In this document: piece by piece, positions 1-6,642 of the stretch | Position numbering within the stretch: position 1 is the first letter of the stretch | How the letters are laid out: every line of letters starts with the position of its first letter | Origin: an uncultured Collinsella sp. | GTDB taxonomy: Bacteria; Actinomycetota; Coriobacteriia; Coriobacteriales; Coriobacteriaceae | DNA: 8,688 bases | Direction of reading: 5' to 3' | Assembly: GCA_900550825.1 (NCBI GenBank) | Contig: URTZ01000081.1 | Coordinates: 1 to 8,688, forward strand | Notes under the pieces: model-generated | Told to the model about the DNA's origin: nothing | Database searches by the model: none | Seen by the model: only the letters and a program-made list of their open reading frames with translations | Program-made: the position numbers and the translations under genes

Positions 1-341
1 CGAGGCTGTTCTACTGCGACCCGCGCCGCAGCGACCAGAAGGGCGCCTGCGAGCGAAACCACGTCGAGATCAGGAAGCTGCTGCCCAAGGGCGCCGGAAT
101 CAGGTTCGACCGGCTCGCCCCGGCCGACCTGGCGCTGGCCATGTCGCACGTGAACTCCGAGCCCCGCGGCGCGCTCGGCTTCGCGACGCCCGCGCGCGCC
201 TTCAGGGCGATGCTCGGGGAGGACGCGGCGGCGCTGCTGGACGCCTACGGTGTGTGGGACGTGCCGCTCGGCGACCTCGACCTGACGCCGGGACTCATCG
301 AGAGGGCGCGCGCCGAGAGGGGCGATGCCCCGCTGGCCTAG
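1..341 (+). CDS. IS30-family transposase, C-terminal fragment (5' end outside window)
   Basis: The frame is open from base 3 to the TAG at 339-341 and encodes about 112 residues, with no start in the window. The segment at bases 18-80 reads C-D-P-R-R-S-D-Q-K-G-A-C-E-R-N-H and then L-L-P-K-G. This is the layout around the last catalytic Glu of the IS30-family DDE integrase core, where S-x-x-K/R-G-x-x-E-x-x-N is followed by a 'lrr.lPKG' stretch. The 'MSHVNSEPRGALGFATPARAF' region matches the IS30 tail in which the N-x-x-P-R-x-x-L-G-x-x-T-P motif closes the domain. Cut-and-paste or copy transposition is the family role. The upstream two-thirds (helix-turn-helix and the first two Asp residues) lie outside, so activity cannot be judged. 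Use of AGG for arginine and very high GC match the second IS in the window rather than the core genes. Confidence 0.85.
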   Translation, partial: RLFYCDPRRSDQKGACERNHVEIRKLLPKGAGIRFDRLAPADLALAMSHVNSEPRGALGFATPARAFRAMLGEDAAALLDAYGVWDVPLGDLDLTPGLIERARAERGDAPLA

Positions 342-510
342 CCTAGAAGGAAAAACGGAATAGACGGACCGACCGTCCGGCTGAGTCTGGGAAGAGGTGC
401 CGGGCGGCGGGCGGAGCATGGCCACCGGACCCATCGAAACACATCTCCACCGTTCCATCAACTGGGAAAACGGCGCCCCCGGACCCCAGGAGGGGCCGCG
501 GGGGCGTTCA
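1..510 (+). mobile_element. Right-hand part of an IS30-family insertion sequence (outer end not located)
   Basis: The transposase gene fragment ends at 341. The very GC-rich DNA after it (to roughly 506) resembles it in composition, and the sequence then turns mixed and AT-rich. I infer the IS ends somewhere between about 380 and 560. The left inverted repeat is outside the window, so the right repeat cannot be recognised by matching, and the end coordinate given is only the composition change. Confidence 0.4.
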
Positions 511-583
511 GCTAACTGCGGGAATGGCCTATTTGCTCAATGTGTTCGGCTGAGATCGGAAATCAACCCGTTATTTAAGCTCT

Positions 584-596
584 GGTTCAAAGAACC
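584..596. promoter_or_regulatory. Perfect small palindrome upstream of hsp20
   Basis: GGTTC at 584-588 and GAACC at 592-596 are perfect inverted copies separated by AAA, and TTAA flanks both sides (575-578 and 597-600). The position, about 170 bp before the small heat-shock gene, allows an operator, or the end of a transcript entering from the IS. It is too short to assign to a known regulator. Confidence 0.3.
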
Positions 597-613
597 TTAA
601 CCTTACTAAAACC

Positions 614-681
614 TGAGTCAATTACACTTAGATATGCTTATAGTACTTGACTCAAAAAACTTTATAGTCAATGTATATATA
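614..681 (+). promoter_or_regulatory. AT-rich hsp20 control region with TGAGTCAA/TTGACTCA repeats
   Basis: TGAGTCAA at 614-621 and TTGACTCA at 647-654 are exact inverted copies, and a further half-site AGTCAA lies at 666-671. TTATAGT also occurs twice (638-644 and 662-668), and a TATATA run lies at 674-681. The TTGACT at 647-652 would make a good -35, but no -10 sits at a normal 16-18 bp distance (TATATA at 674 is 21 bp away), so the promoter is not fixed. The half-sites resemble the HspR-binding HAIR element (CTTGAGT-N7-ACTCAAG) but differ by one base and by spacing. No CIRCE element (TTAGCACTC-N9-GAGTGCTAA) is present. Heat-shock repression through these repeats is an inference. Confidence 0.4.
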
Positions 682-753
682 AGCACTGTGTGGGCATATA
701 TATGAGCGTCAAAAGAAGTCCCAGTCACCTAGAAGATGGCTCGGCAGTCCTAA

Positions 754-759
754 AAGGAG
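754..759 (+). promoter_or_regulatory. Ribosome binding site deciding the hsp20 start
   Basis: AAGGAG lies eight bases before ATG 768. The alternative in-frame starts GTG 690 and ATG 702 have no such site, so translation most likely begins at 768. Confidence 0.7.
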
Positions 760-767
760 TGGTAAAC

Positions 768-1199
768 ATGGCAAGCATGGTTCCTTATCGTTCGGTTTTT
801 GGCGTTCGTCCTTCTGCTAGCTCGCTGTTCGATCTGTTTGATGATATGACCGACCTTGCAAACAACTCGATTGCTTCCAAGGCGTTTCCCGTTGACGTTG
901 AGGATAAGGGCGACGGCTATGAGGTCAAGGCTTATCTGACCGGCGTCGCCAAGGACGATATCGATGTCGAGCTTAACGAGGGCCGTCTGTCCATTAGCGT
1001 GAATGTCGAGGAAGACGAGGAGAACGAGGGCAAGAACTTCCTGCAGAAGGAGTTCAGCTCGTACAGCGCGACGCGTGGCGTGTATCTTAAGGACGCTTCG
1101 AGCGAGGGCCTCTCGGCTAAGTACGCCGACGGCATCCTTACCGTTACGGTTCCCAAGATCGTCGAGAAGAAGAACGTTACGAAGATCTCCATCGACTAA
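768..1199 (+). CDS. hsp20: Small heat-shock protein, Hsp20/alpha-crystallin family
   Basis: The 143-residue product is an ATP-independent holdase that would bind unfolding proteins in the cytoplasm and keep them refoldable. Residues 1-38 form a hydrophobic N-terminal arm with the sHSP-like 'SSLFDLFDDM' segment. The alpha-crystallin domain spans about 39-130, with 'FPVDVEDKGDGYEVKAYLTG' at the start and the family signature Y-A-D-G-I-L-T-V-T-V-P-K at 119-130. The tail ends K-I-S-I-D and carries the I-x-I motif (I140-S-I142) used for oligomer assembly. I chose ATG 768 because AAGGAG (754-759) precedes it at a good distance; the frame is open upstream to a GTG at 690, but no ribosome site supports that start. 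Length is typical. The gene stands alone, with an elaborate AT-rich upstream region and its own terminator, which fits independent stress control. Confidence 0.93.
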   Translation: MASMVPYRSVFGVRPSASSLFDLFDDMTDLANNSIASKAFPVDVEDKGDGYEVKAYLTGVAKDDIDVELNEGRLSISVNVEEDEENEGKNFLQKEFSSYSATRGVYLKDASSEGLSAKYADGILTVTVPKIVEKKNVTKISID

Positions 1200-1232
1200 C
1201 TTCGTTGGTGTTCTGCGCTATTAAAAGATAAC

Positions 1233-1266
1233 AAAAGGGGCTGGGAAGCGATTCCCGGCCCCTTTT
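1233..1266. terminator. Bidirectional intrinsic terminator between convergent genes
   Basis: A 15-bp stem is formed by AAAAGGGGCTGGGAA (1233-1247) and TTCCCGGCCCCTTTT (1252-1266) with a GCGA loop; one position is a T-G wobble. The A-run on the left and the T-run on the right let it stop transcripts from either side: hsp20 on the plus strand (stop at 1199) and the hydrolase gene on the minus strand (stop near 1282). Confidence 0.88.
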
Positions 1267-1281
1267 GCTGTCTAGGACAGT

Positions 1282-2091
1282 CTATTGAATGGTTGCTGGC
1301 CGATGCTGGCTTGCGGGGCGTATCGAGAGTTTTCGCGATCCTTGGAGAAGGGTGGCGGAGCTGCCGACCTCGTCATCCAGGGTTGCTGCTAGAGCTTTGG
1401 CATAGCTTTTGACGGTAAGGCTCGGACGATTGTTATCTTGGCTGATATGCATGGCAATGAGCTGTTCGGTTCGATCGGTAACAAGTTCGCGCGCGGCTTC
1501 GGCGGCTTGGCCATTGGAGAGGTGTCCCCTTGCAGACAGGATGCGCTCCTGAAGAAAGCGGGGATATTCTCCCTCGCGCAGCATGGTCACATCGTGGTTG
1601 CTTTCGAGCGCGAGGACTCGACAATCTTTGAGGGTGTTCATGGCTTGGCTCGATAGCTCTCCGGTGTCGGTGGCAAAGCCAATGGAATCATCGGGGGCGT
1701 CGAATCGATAGCCGACTGGATTGATGACATCGTGTGATGTTGAGTAGGTTTGCACGTGGATGCCGGCAATGGACAGGGTGTCACCGGGATCGAATTCCTC
1801 GACAGGCAGATGCGAAAGATTTTCTTTGTTCGAAAGAGTGCCCCTGCTGGCAAAGAGGGGGCCGTGCCAGTGCTTGCACCAGACATCGAGGCCCTTGATG
1901 TGATCGCTATGCTCATGAGTAATGAGAAGAGCCGAGACGTTGTCTGTCGAGAGCCCCAGTTCTGCCATGCGCTTTAATGTCTCGCGGCGAGACAGTCCGT
2001 CATCGACCATAATGAGCCCCTGCGGGCCCTCGATGAGTGCGCAGTTGCCTTTAGAGCCACTGCCGAGGATATGAAGGTGCAGGCAAGACAT
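1282..2091 (-). CDS. Metallo-beta-lactamase-fold hydrolase, YycJ/WalJ type
   Basis: The 269-residue protein opens with the beta strand 'LHILGSGSKGNCALIEG' typical of YycJ/WalJ proteins. It holds the metal-binding motif T-H-E-H-S-D-H at 58-64 (H59, H61, D63, H64). Further likely ligands are H120 in 'STSHD', D142 in 'FATDTG' and H215 in 'AMHIS'; 'ALESNHD' (161-167) and 'RGHLSN' (189-194) are also family-like. The full set points to an active di-metal hydrolase, probably a cytoplasmic nuclease or phosphodiesterase. In Firmicutes the homologue lies in the walRK operon and is implied in DNA repair or cell-wall regulation. Here there is no walRK; the gene is divergent from tilS (48-bp gap) and converges on hsp20. 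The start ATG (2089-2091) has only a weak upstream GGA-type site. The last 20 residues look unstructured. The exact substrate is unknown. Confidence 0.88.
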   Translation of the reverse strand: MSCLHLHILGSGSKGNCALIEGPQGLIMVDDGLSRRETLKRMAELGLSTDNVSALLITHEHSDHIKGLDVWCKHWHGPLFASRGTLSNKENLSHLPVEEFDPGDTLSIAGIHVQTYSTSHDVINPVGYRFDAPDDSIGFATDTGELSSQAMNTLKDCRVLALESNHDVTMLREGEYPRFLQERILSARGHLSNGQAAEAARELVTDRTEQLIAMHISQDNNRPSLTVKSYAKALAATLDDEVGSSATLLQGSRKLSIRPASQHRPATIQ

Positions 2092-2139
2092 AAGATTCCA
2101 AAGGATACAATGGGTGCGGACGAATAGAGGAGGAAGCGA

Positions 2140-3678
2140 ATGCCAACGGTATCACAGCATTACGGACACCATGCCGTGCCTGGGGCAGTCGATGAGACCC
2201 GGACGAGGCAGCAGGCAGCTCCTGTCGTGCTCATGGTATCAGGCGGCGCGGACTCGACGGCACTGCTTCTTATGGCGTGCACATCAAAGTTGGATATTCT
2301 GGATGGGCGTGGTGTAGCCCCCATCGCGCGTGAGCGACTGCACGTGCTGCATGTGAACCATCATCTGCGCGGCGAGGCATCCGATGGCGACGAGGCCTTT
2401 GTGCGTGAGCTCTGCGCGCAATATGGTTTACCGCTGTGTGTGGAGCACGCTTATTTTGATGGGGAGTCGGGCAATATTGAGGCCGCGGCCCGCGAGGTGC
2501 GCTATGCCGCGGCGCGGAGGTATGTTCGCGAACTCTGCGCCCAGACGGGGGCACCGCGAACGGCGGCTCGTATCTGCACCGCGCACACGTCTTCGGATCG
2601 CGCGGAAACGTTTTTGATGAACGCGATTAAGGGTTCGGGGTCCGCTGGTCTATCGAGCATTCCTCGCCGGAGGAATATCGTGGTGCGTCCCTTGCTCGAC
2701 CTGACTCATGATGAGCTCGTAGGCTATCTGCAGGTGCATGGTCAGCCGTGGCGAGAGGACGAGAGCAACGAGGACGTCTCGTACTTGCGCAACTACGTGC
2801 GCCATCGAGTGATGCCGGTGGTGGCGCAGCGTAACGCGAGCGTCTGTAAGACGATTGGCGCCGCCTGCGAGATCTTAGGCGATGAGGACGCCTTTCTTTC
2901 CCAGCTTTCCGCGCAGGCGTTTCGAAGCTGCCTGCGTAAGGAGGCGGCGGGTGCACTGGTCCTTGACGCTCGCCGACTGGCCGCGGCCGAGGTGGTGATT
3001 GCTCGGCGCATGGTGCGACTGGCAATTAAGCGTATCGACCCAGACGCTCGCCCGGAGATGCGGCATGTGGAGCGCGTGCTTGCCTGTGTCGCCGAAGGCT
3101 CGGGTTCGGTCACGCTGCCGGCGGGAATCGATGCGCGCGTGGAGTTTGGCATGCTGTCATTCAAGGCCCCGGCGGCGCGCGAGGGGTTAGTTGCCGATTG
3201 GGTCACCATTCCCGGTCGATTGCCGCTGGGGGCGGGCCGCATCCTGGTGGCAGAGCCGATAGCCGTCGAGCCGGGGTGTGATATTGTGCGCCGTGCCCGC
3301 GAACTTGCGGGTGCCGGAGGGGTGGTCGCTATGGTGGATGCAGCGACGCTGGGCTTTGCCGATCGCGATAGCGAACGGATGCTCGCCGGCTCGCGCGGGG
3401 AGATTCCCGCCGAGGCGCGTTTGGCGCGTCTGTGGGTAGACGGTCCCGCGCCGGGGGATGTGATGTGTCCGTTGGGCATGAGTGGGCGAAGTAAGAAGGT
3501 GTCCGACCTGCTCAACGAGGCTCGTATTCCCGTTTCTGAGCGCGCAGGCGTTCCTGTGGTGAGAACGGCTCCGGGAGGTGCCGTAGTATGGGTCGCAGGC
3601 GTTCGCACGGACGAGCGTTTTAAATGCACGGCCGCAACGCGCGTGGCGTATCTGCTTCGCGTGGTCGATGCGGAATAG
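2140..3678 (+). CDS. tilS: tRNA(Ile)-lysidine synthase
   Basis: TilS uses ATP to attach lysine to C34 of the tRNA-Ile with a CAU anticodon, turning its decoding from AUG to AUA; the enzyme is essential in most bacteria. In the 512 residues the PP-loop S-G-G-A-D-S lies at 34-39, followed by 'HVNHHLRG' (71-78) and the A-H-T-S-S-D-R-A-E-T-F-L-M-N-A-I-K-G-S-G block (148-167). The 'EDESN' and 'RNYVRH' motifs lie at 206-222. A middle region of about 250-420 precedes the C-terminal TilS domain (about 430-508, with 'GRSKKVSDLLNEARIPVSER'), so the protein is full length. The start ATG 2140 follows an AGAGGAGGAAG ribosome site. A TACAAT (2106-2111) could be its -10, but no good -35 is visible. A five-codon frame, ATG 2110 to TAG, precedes the gene in the same phase; its meaning is unclear. 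Confidence 0.96.
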   Translation: MPTVSQHYGHHAVPGAVDETRTRQQAAPVVLMVSGGADSTALLLMACTSKLDILDGRGVAPIARERLHVLHVNHHLRGEASDGDEAFVRELCAQYGLPLCVEHAYFDGESGNIEAAAREVRYAAARRYVRELCAQTGAPRTAARICTAHTSSDRAETFLMNAIKGSGSAGLSSIPRRRNIVVRPLLDLTHDELVGYLQVHGQPWREDESNEDVSYLRNYVRHRVMPVVAQRNASVCKTIGAACEILGDEDAFLSQLSAQAFRSCLRKEAAGALVLDARRLAAAEVVIARRMVRLAIKRIDPDARPEMRHVERVLACVAEGSGSVTLPAGIDARVEFGMLSFKAPAAREGLVADWVTIPGRLPLGAGRILVAEPIAVEPGCDIVRRARELAGAGGVVAMVDAATLGFADRDSERMLAGSRGEIPAEARLARLWVDGPAPGDVMCPLGMSGRSKKVSDLLNEARIPVSERAGVPVVRTAPGGAVVWVAGVRTDERFKCTAATRVAYLLRVVDAE

Positions 3679-3739
3679 CGTCCCACGCCAGCTATTCTGT
3701 GCGACGTTGACGGTATTCCCGCACTGATGGTGCGCGGGC

Positions 3740-3769
3740 TGGAAAATATACCCCGTGCGCTGCTAGAAT
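3740..3769 (+). promoter_or_regulatory. Candidate extended -10 promoter for hpt-ftsH
   Basis: TGCTAGAAT (3761-3769) is an extended -10 of the form TGnTAnAAT. A weak -35, TGGAAA (3740-3745), lies 18 bp upstream. It sits about 56 bp before the hpt start within the 147-bp tilS-hpt gap. A small hairpin (CGCAC, 5-base loop, GTGCG, 3720-3734) lies just before it but lacks a T-run, so tilS transcripts may read through. Confidence 0.45.
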
Positions 3770-3825
3770 GTGTAGTTCGCGTCCATACGGCGGTGTGTGG
3801 GCGATAAGCACAAGAAAGGGTTGTC

Positions 3826-4374
3826 ATGGCTTCTCAACATCCGGATATCGAGAAGGTTCTGTTTACGCAGGAGGATATCGACGGTATCGTCTCTCGCCTA
3901 GGCGAGGAGATCACTCGCGACTACGCGGGTAAGGATCTGGTACTGATTGCGGTCCTGCGCGGCGCCGTGGTCTTTATGGGCGACCTGATGCGCAAGATCG
4001 AGCTGCCGACCAACATCGATTTCATGGCTGTTTCGAGCTATGGCGACGGTGTGAAGTCCTCGGGCATCGTGCGTATCATTAAGGACCTGGATATCGACAT
4101 CCGCGGTCGCGACGTGCTGATCGTCGAGGACATTCTGGACTCGGGCCTGACGCTCAAGTACCTGATGAAGAACCTCGAGAGCCGCAAGCCCGCTTCTCTG
4201 GAGGTCGCCGCCTTCCTGTGGAAGGACGTTGAGGACCGTACCTCGGCCATCACGCCCAAGTATGTTGGAACCCATTGCCCCGATGCCTTCGTGGTGGGCT
4301 ACGGCCTCGACTATGCCGAGCGCTATCGTAACCTTCCGTATCTGGGCATTTTGAAACCGGAGGTTTATTCGTAA
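3826..4374 (+). CDS. hpt: Hypoxanthine(-guanine) phosphoribosyltransferase
   Basis: This enzyme salvages hypoxanthine, and usually guanine, by joining it to PRPP to give IMP or GMP in the cytoplasm. The 182 residues show 'VLRGAVVFMGDL' (43-54), the flexible loop 'SSYGDGVKSSG' (70-80), and the PRPP-binding signature V-L-I-V-E-D-I-L-D-S-G-L-T (97-109). The purine-site end 'VVGYGLDYAERYRNLPYLGIL' is at 156-176. All match bacterial Hpt and the length is normal. ATG 3826 follows AAAGGG (3815-3820). The TAA ends one base before the ftsH start, so the two are surely cotranscribed and perhaps translationally coupled. Gene order tilS-hpt-ftsH is the same as in Bacillus and many other Gram-positives. 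Confidence 0.96.
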   Translation: MASQHPDIEKVLFTQEDIDGIVSRLGEEITRDYAGKDLVLIAVLRGAVVFMGDLMRKIELPTNIDFMAVSSYGDGVKSSGIVRIIKDLDIDIRGRDVLIVEDILDSGLTLKYLMKNLESRKPASLEVAAFLWKDVEDRTSAITPKYVGTHCPDAFVVGYGLDYAERYRNLPYLGILKPEVYS

Positions 4375-4375
4375 G

Positions 4376-6514
4376 ATGCCCGACGACCGTAACGATAACA
4401 ATTCCCAGACTCCCCGGGAGCCTAAGATCCCGGGGATGCCCGGAGGCAAGAAGCCCACGCGTACGGGCTGGCTGTATTTTATTTTGGCTTGCGCGCTTCT
4501 GGGCTACGCCTTCTTTAACATGGGCTCCGGCTTTGCCAATTCCAGCAATACCGTAAAGCTCGCAACGAGCGAGATGGTCAACGCCATTAAGCAGGATCGC
4601 GTCGAAGATTTGACCTATACGGTTCAAGACGGAAGCGTGACGGGTCATTACTGGAAGACGAAGAAGGACAAGGGCGATACGAGCGAGCTCAAGGGCTTCT
4701 CCTCGACCTATGTCGGCTCCGATTCGCTTGCCGAGCTTATGGCGGAGCACCCCGATACCAAGTACATCGTCAACACCAACGATCCCGATTTTTGGGGCGA
4801 CTTGGCGATGAGTGTGCTTCCGACGATTGCCTTGATCGCCATCATGTTCTACTTTATGCGCCAGATGATGGGCGCCAACAACAGGAACATGCAGTTTGGC
4901 AAGACCAACGCCAAGACCAACGAGGCCACGCGCCCCAAGGTCAAGTTTGAAGACGTTGCCGGCGTGGACGAGGCAGTCGAGGAGCTCGAGGAGATTCGCG
5001 ACTTCCTGAGCGATCCGGACCGCTATCGCAAACTGGGTGCCAAGATTCCGCGTGGCGTTTTGCTGGTGGGCCCTCCGGGTACCGGTAAGACGCTGCTGGC
5101 CAAGGCCGTTGCCGGCGAGGCGGGCGTGCCGTTCTTTAGCATCTCGGGTTCCGACTTTGTCGAGATGTTCGTGGGTGTCGGCGCCAGCCGTGTGCGCGAC
5201 CTCTTTAAGGAGGCCAAGTCCCAGGCCCCGTCGATCATCTTCATCGATGAGATCGATGCTGTGGGACGTCAGCGCGGAGCTGGCTTGGGCGGCGGTCACG
5301 ACGAGCGCGAGCAGACGCTCAACCAGCTGCTGGTCGAGATGGACGGTTTTGAGGAGAGCGAGTCGGTCATCCTGATCGCTGCGACCAACCGTCCTGACAT
5401 TCTGGACCCGGCATTGCTGCGCCCCGGTCGTTTTGACCGCCAAGTCACGGTTGACCGTCCGGATGTGAAGGGCCGCGAGCAGATCTTGCGCGTGCATGCC
5501 GAGAACAAGCCGATGGACGAGGACGTGAAGTTTGAGAAGCTCGCCCAGATGACCGTTGGCTTCACCGGCGCCGATCTGGCAAATCTGCTCAACGAGTCTG
5601 CGCTGCTGGCTGCCCGCCGCCATCGTTCCGTGATCTCGATGGACGAGGTCGAGGAGTCGATGGAGCGTGTGATTGCCGGACCGCAACGCAAGGGCCGCGT
5701 GATGACCGAAGCCGAGCGCACCACGATTGCTTACCACGAGAGCGGTCACGCCCTGGTGGGCCACATCTTGGAGCATTCCGATCCGGTTCATAAGATTTCG
5801 ATTGTCAGCCGCGGCCAGGCTCTGGGCTACACGTTGCAGCTTCCGCAGGAGGATCACTTCCTCAAGACCAAGAACGAGATGCTCGACGAGCTCGCTGTGT
5901 TCTTGGGCGGCCGCGTCGCCGAGGAGCTCATGTGCGACGACATCACGTCGGGCGCGAGCAACGATCTGGAGCGCGCGACTAAGATGGCGCGCGAGATGGT
6001 CACGCGCCTGGGCATGAGCGAGGAACTGGGCACGCAAGTGTTTGGCGAGGCGCAGCATCAGGTGTTCCTGGGTCGCGACTATGCCGATCACCAGGATTAC
6101 TCCGAGGAGACGGCGCGTCGCATCGACATCGAGGTCCAGCGCATTATGCGTGAGGCCCATCGCCGTGCGGTCGAGATTTTGGATGCCCGTCGCGACCAGC
6201 TCGATTTGATGGCCAAGGTGTTGCTTGAGCGCGAGACCGTCGAAGGCGACGCCGTGAATGCCCTGCTCGACAACGAGTGGGACGCCTACCTTGAGCGCGA
6301 GGGCGATATCCTGGCGGCCAAGGAGGAGCGCAACGCCAAGGCGGCCGGCATGCCGACCAAGAAGCGCTCGCCTCGCATGAGCGAGGAGGAGCTGGCGGCT
6401 GATGCCGCAGCCTTTGCGCAGGCGGCCATGCAGGAGGATGCCGAAGCCGCATCCGATGATGCCGGCGATGACTGTGCCGTCAATGCCGGTGCCGACACCG
6501 ACGCCGACAAATAG
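4376..6514 (+). CDS. ftsH: ATP-dependent zinc metalloprotease FtsH
   Basis: FtsH is a membrane-anchored AAA+ protease that extracts and degrades misassembled membrane proteins and some regulators. In the 712 residues, transmembrane helix 1 is about 32-54 and helix 2 about 144-165, with an extracytoplasmic loop between. The AAA module has Walker A G-P-P-G-T-G-K-T (232-239), pore motif F-V-G (265-267), Walker B I-I-F-I-D-E-I-D (287-294) and the second region of homology ending R-P-G-R-F-D-R (349-355). The protease has zinc motif H-E-S-G-H (454-458) and the third-ligand segment 'SGASNDLERAT' with D530. All catalytic residues are intact. The C-terminal 45 or so residues are rich in Ala, Asp and Glu and probably disordered. 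The ribosome site CCGGAGG (4357-4363) lies inside the end of hpt, one base separating the genes. A hairpin terminator follows directly. Confidence 0.97.
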   Translation: MPDDRNDNNSQTPREPKIPGMPGGKKPTRTGWLYFILACALLGYAFFNMGSGFANSSNTVKLATSEMVNAIKQDRVEDLTYTVQDGSVTGHYWKTKKDKGDTSELKGFSSTYVGSDSLAELMAEHPDTKYIVNTNDPDFWGDLAMSVLPTIALIAIMFYFMRQMMGANNRNMQFGKTNAKTNEATRPKVKFEDVAGVDEAVEELEEIRDFLSDPDRYRKLGAKIPRGVLLVGPPGTGKTLLAKAVAGEAGVPFFSISGSDFVEMFVGVGASRVRDLFKEAKSQAPSIIFIDEIDAVGRQRGAGLGGGHDEREQTLNQLLVEMDGFEESESVILIAATNRPDILDPALLRPGRFDRQVTVDRPDVKGREQILRVHAENKPMDEDVKFEKLAQMTVGFTGADLANLLNESALLAARRHRSVISMDEVEESMERVIAGPQRKGRVMTEAERTTIAYHESGHALVGHILEHSDPVHKISIVSRGQALGYTLQLPQEDHFLKTKNEMLDELAVFLGGRVAEELMCDDITSGASNDLERATKMAREMVTRLGMSEELGTQVFGEAQHQVFLGRDYADHQDYSEETARRIDIEVQRIMREAHRRAVEILDARRDQLDLMAKVLLERETVEGDAVNALLDNEWDAYLEREGDILAAKEERNAKAAGMPTKKRSPRMSEEELAADAAAFAQAAMQEDAEAASDDAGDDCAVNAGADTDADK

Positions 6515-6528
6515 CCTTTGTGGCGAAA

Positions 6529-6563
6529 GCCTCTGCGGGGAAACCTGCGGAGGCTATTTCTTT
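6529..6563 (+). terminator. ftsH terminator with GAAA tetraloop
   Basis: GCCTCTGCGGG (6529-6539) pairs with CCTGCGGAGGC (6544-6554) around a GAAA loop; two pairs are G-T wobbles. The T-rich TATTTCTTT (6555-6563) follows. AATAGCCT overlapping the ftsH stop (6510-6517) could pair with AGGCTATT (6551-6558) as an outer, competing arm. The T-tract runs straight into the left end of the IS1595 element, so that insertion left the terminator intact. Confidence 0.85.
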
Positions 6564-6587
6564 GGCTCTGTTAGACCAAGGTTGACA
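6562..6587 (+). repeat. IS1595 left inverted repeat
   Basis: The repeat starts TTGGCTCTGTTAGACC and ends in TTGACA (6582-6587). It matches the right end at 24 of 26 positions. The TTGACA is a perfect -35 box pointing into the element, but no matching -10 lies 16-18 bp downstream. A hairpin ACCGC-GAG-GCGGT (6601-6613) sits between it and the transposase gene. Confidence 0.88.
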
Positions 6588-6642
6588 TAAAAACGATGTC
6601 ACCGCGAGGCGGTACCCTTCAATTAACGTCGAAGGAGCGCCC

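Larger units (their letters stand above)
342..767. other. Gene-poor stretch: probable IS30 tail, then AT-rich control region
   Basis: I see no convincing gene here. A 67-codon frame starting with GTG at 397 exists, but it has no ribosome binding site and spans the change in composition. Visible structures are a small hairpin at 363-377 (GACGG, 5-base loop, CCGTC) and a longer GC hairpin at about 473-506 built from CGCCCCCG and GCGGGGGCG arms around CCCC/GGGG. Neither is followed by a T-run, so they are not classical terminators. From about 570 the DNA becomes strongly AT-rich and holds the inverted repeats described separately. Confidence 0.6.

Noticed and set aside
397..600. 67-codon plus-strand frame after the IS30 gene
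   Set aside because: GTG start without ribosome site, spans an abrupt composition change, no family resemblance.
646..672. Canonical HAIR (HspR) operator
   Set aside because: Half-sites read CTTGACT and AGTCAA rather than CTTGAGT and ACTCAAG, with a 13-base instead of 7-base gap.
690..767. N-terminal extension of the Hsp20 protein from GTG 690
   Set aside because: No ribosome binding site and unusual residues for the family; ATG 768 has AAGGAG at the right distance.
3720..3738. Terminator after tilS
   Set aside because: The hairpin CGCAC/GTGCG is short and is followed by GGAAAATATA rather than a T-run; it overlaps the candidate hpt promoter.
2793..3827. 344-codon minus-strand frame across tilS
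   Set aside because: Ser/Thr/Arg/Ala-rich shadow of tilS with no domain; tilS is full length with all motifs.
4250..6160. Very long minus-strand open frame (636 codons) opposite ftsH
   Set aside because: It lies wholly antisense to an intact, strongly conserved gene. Its composition (many Leu, His, Arg, Val, Ala) is what biased third positions of GC-rich codons produce on the other strand, and it has no ribosome site or recognisable domain.
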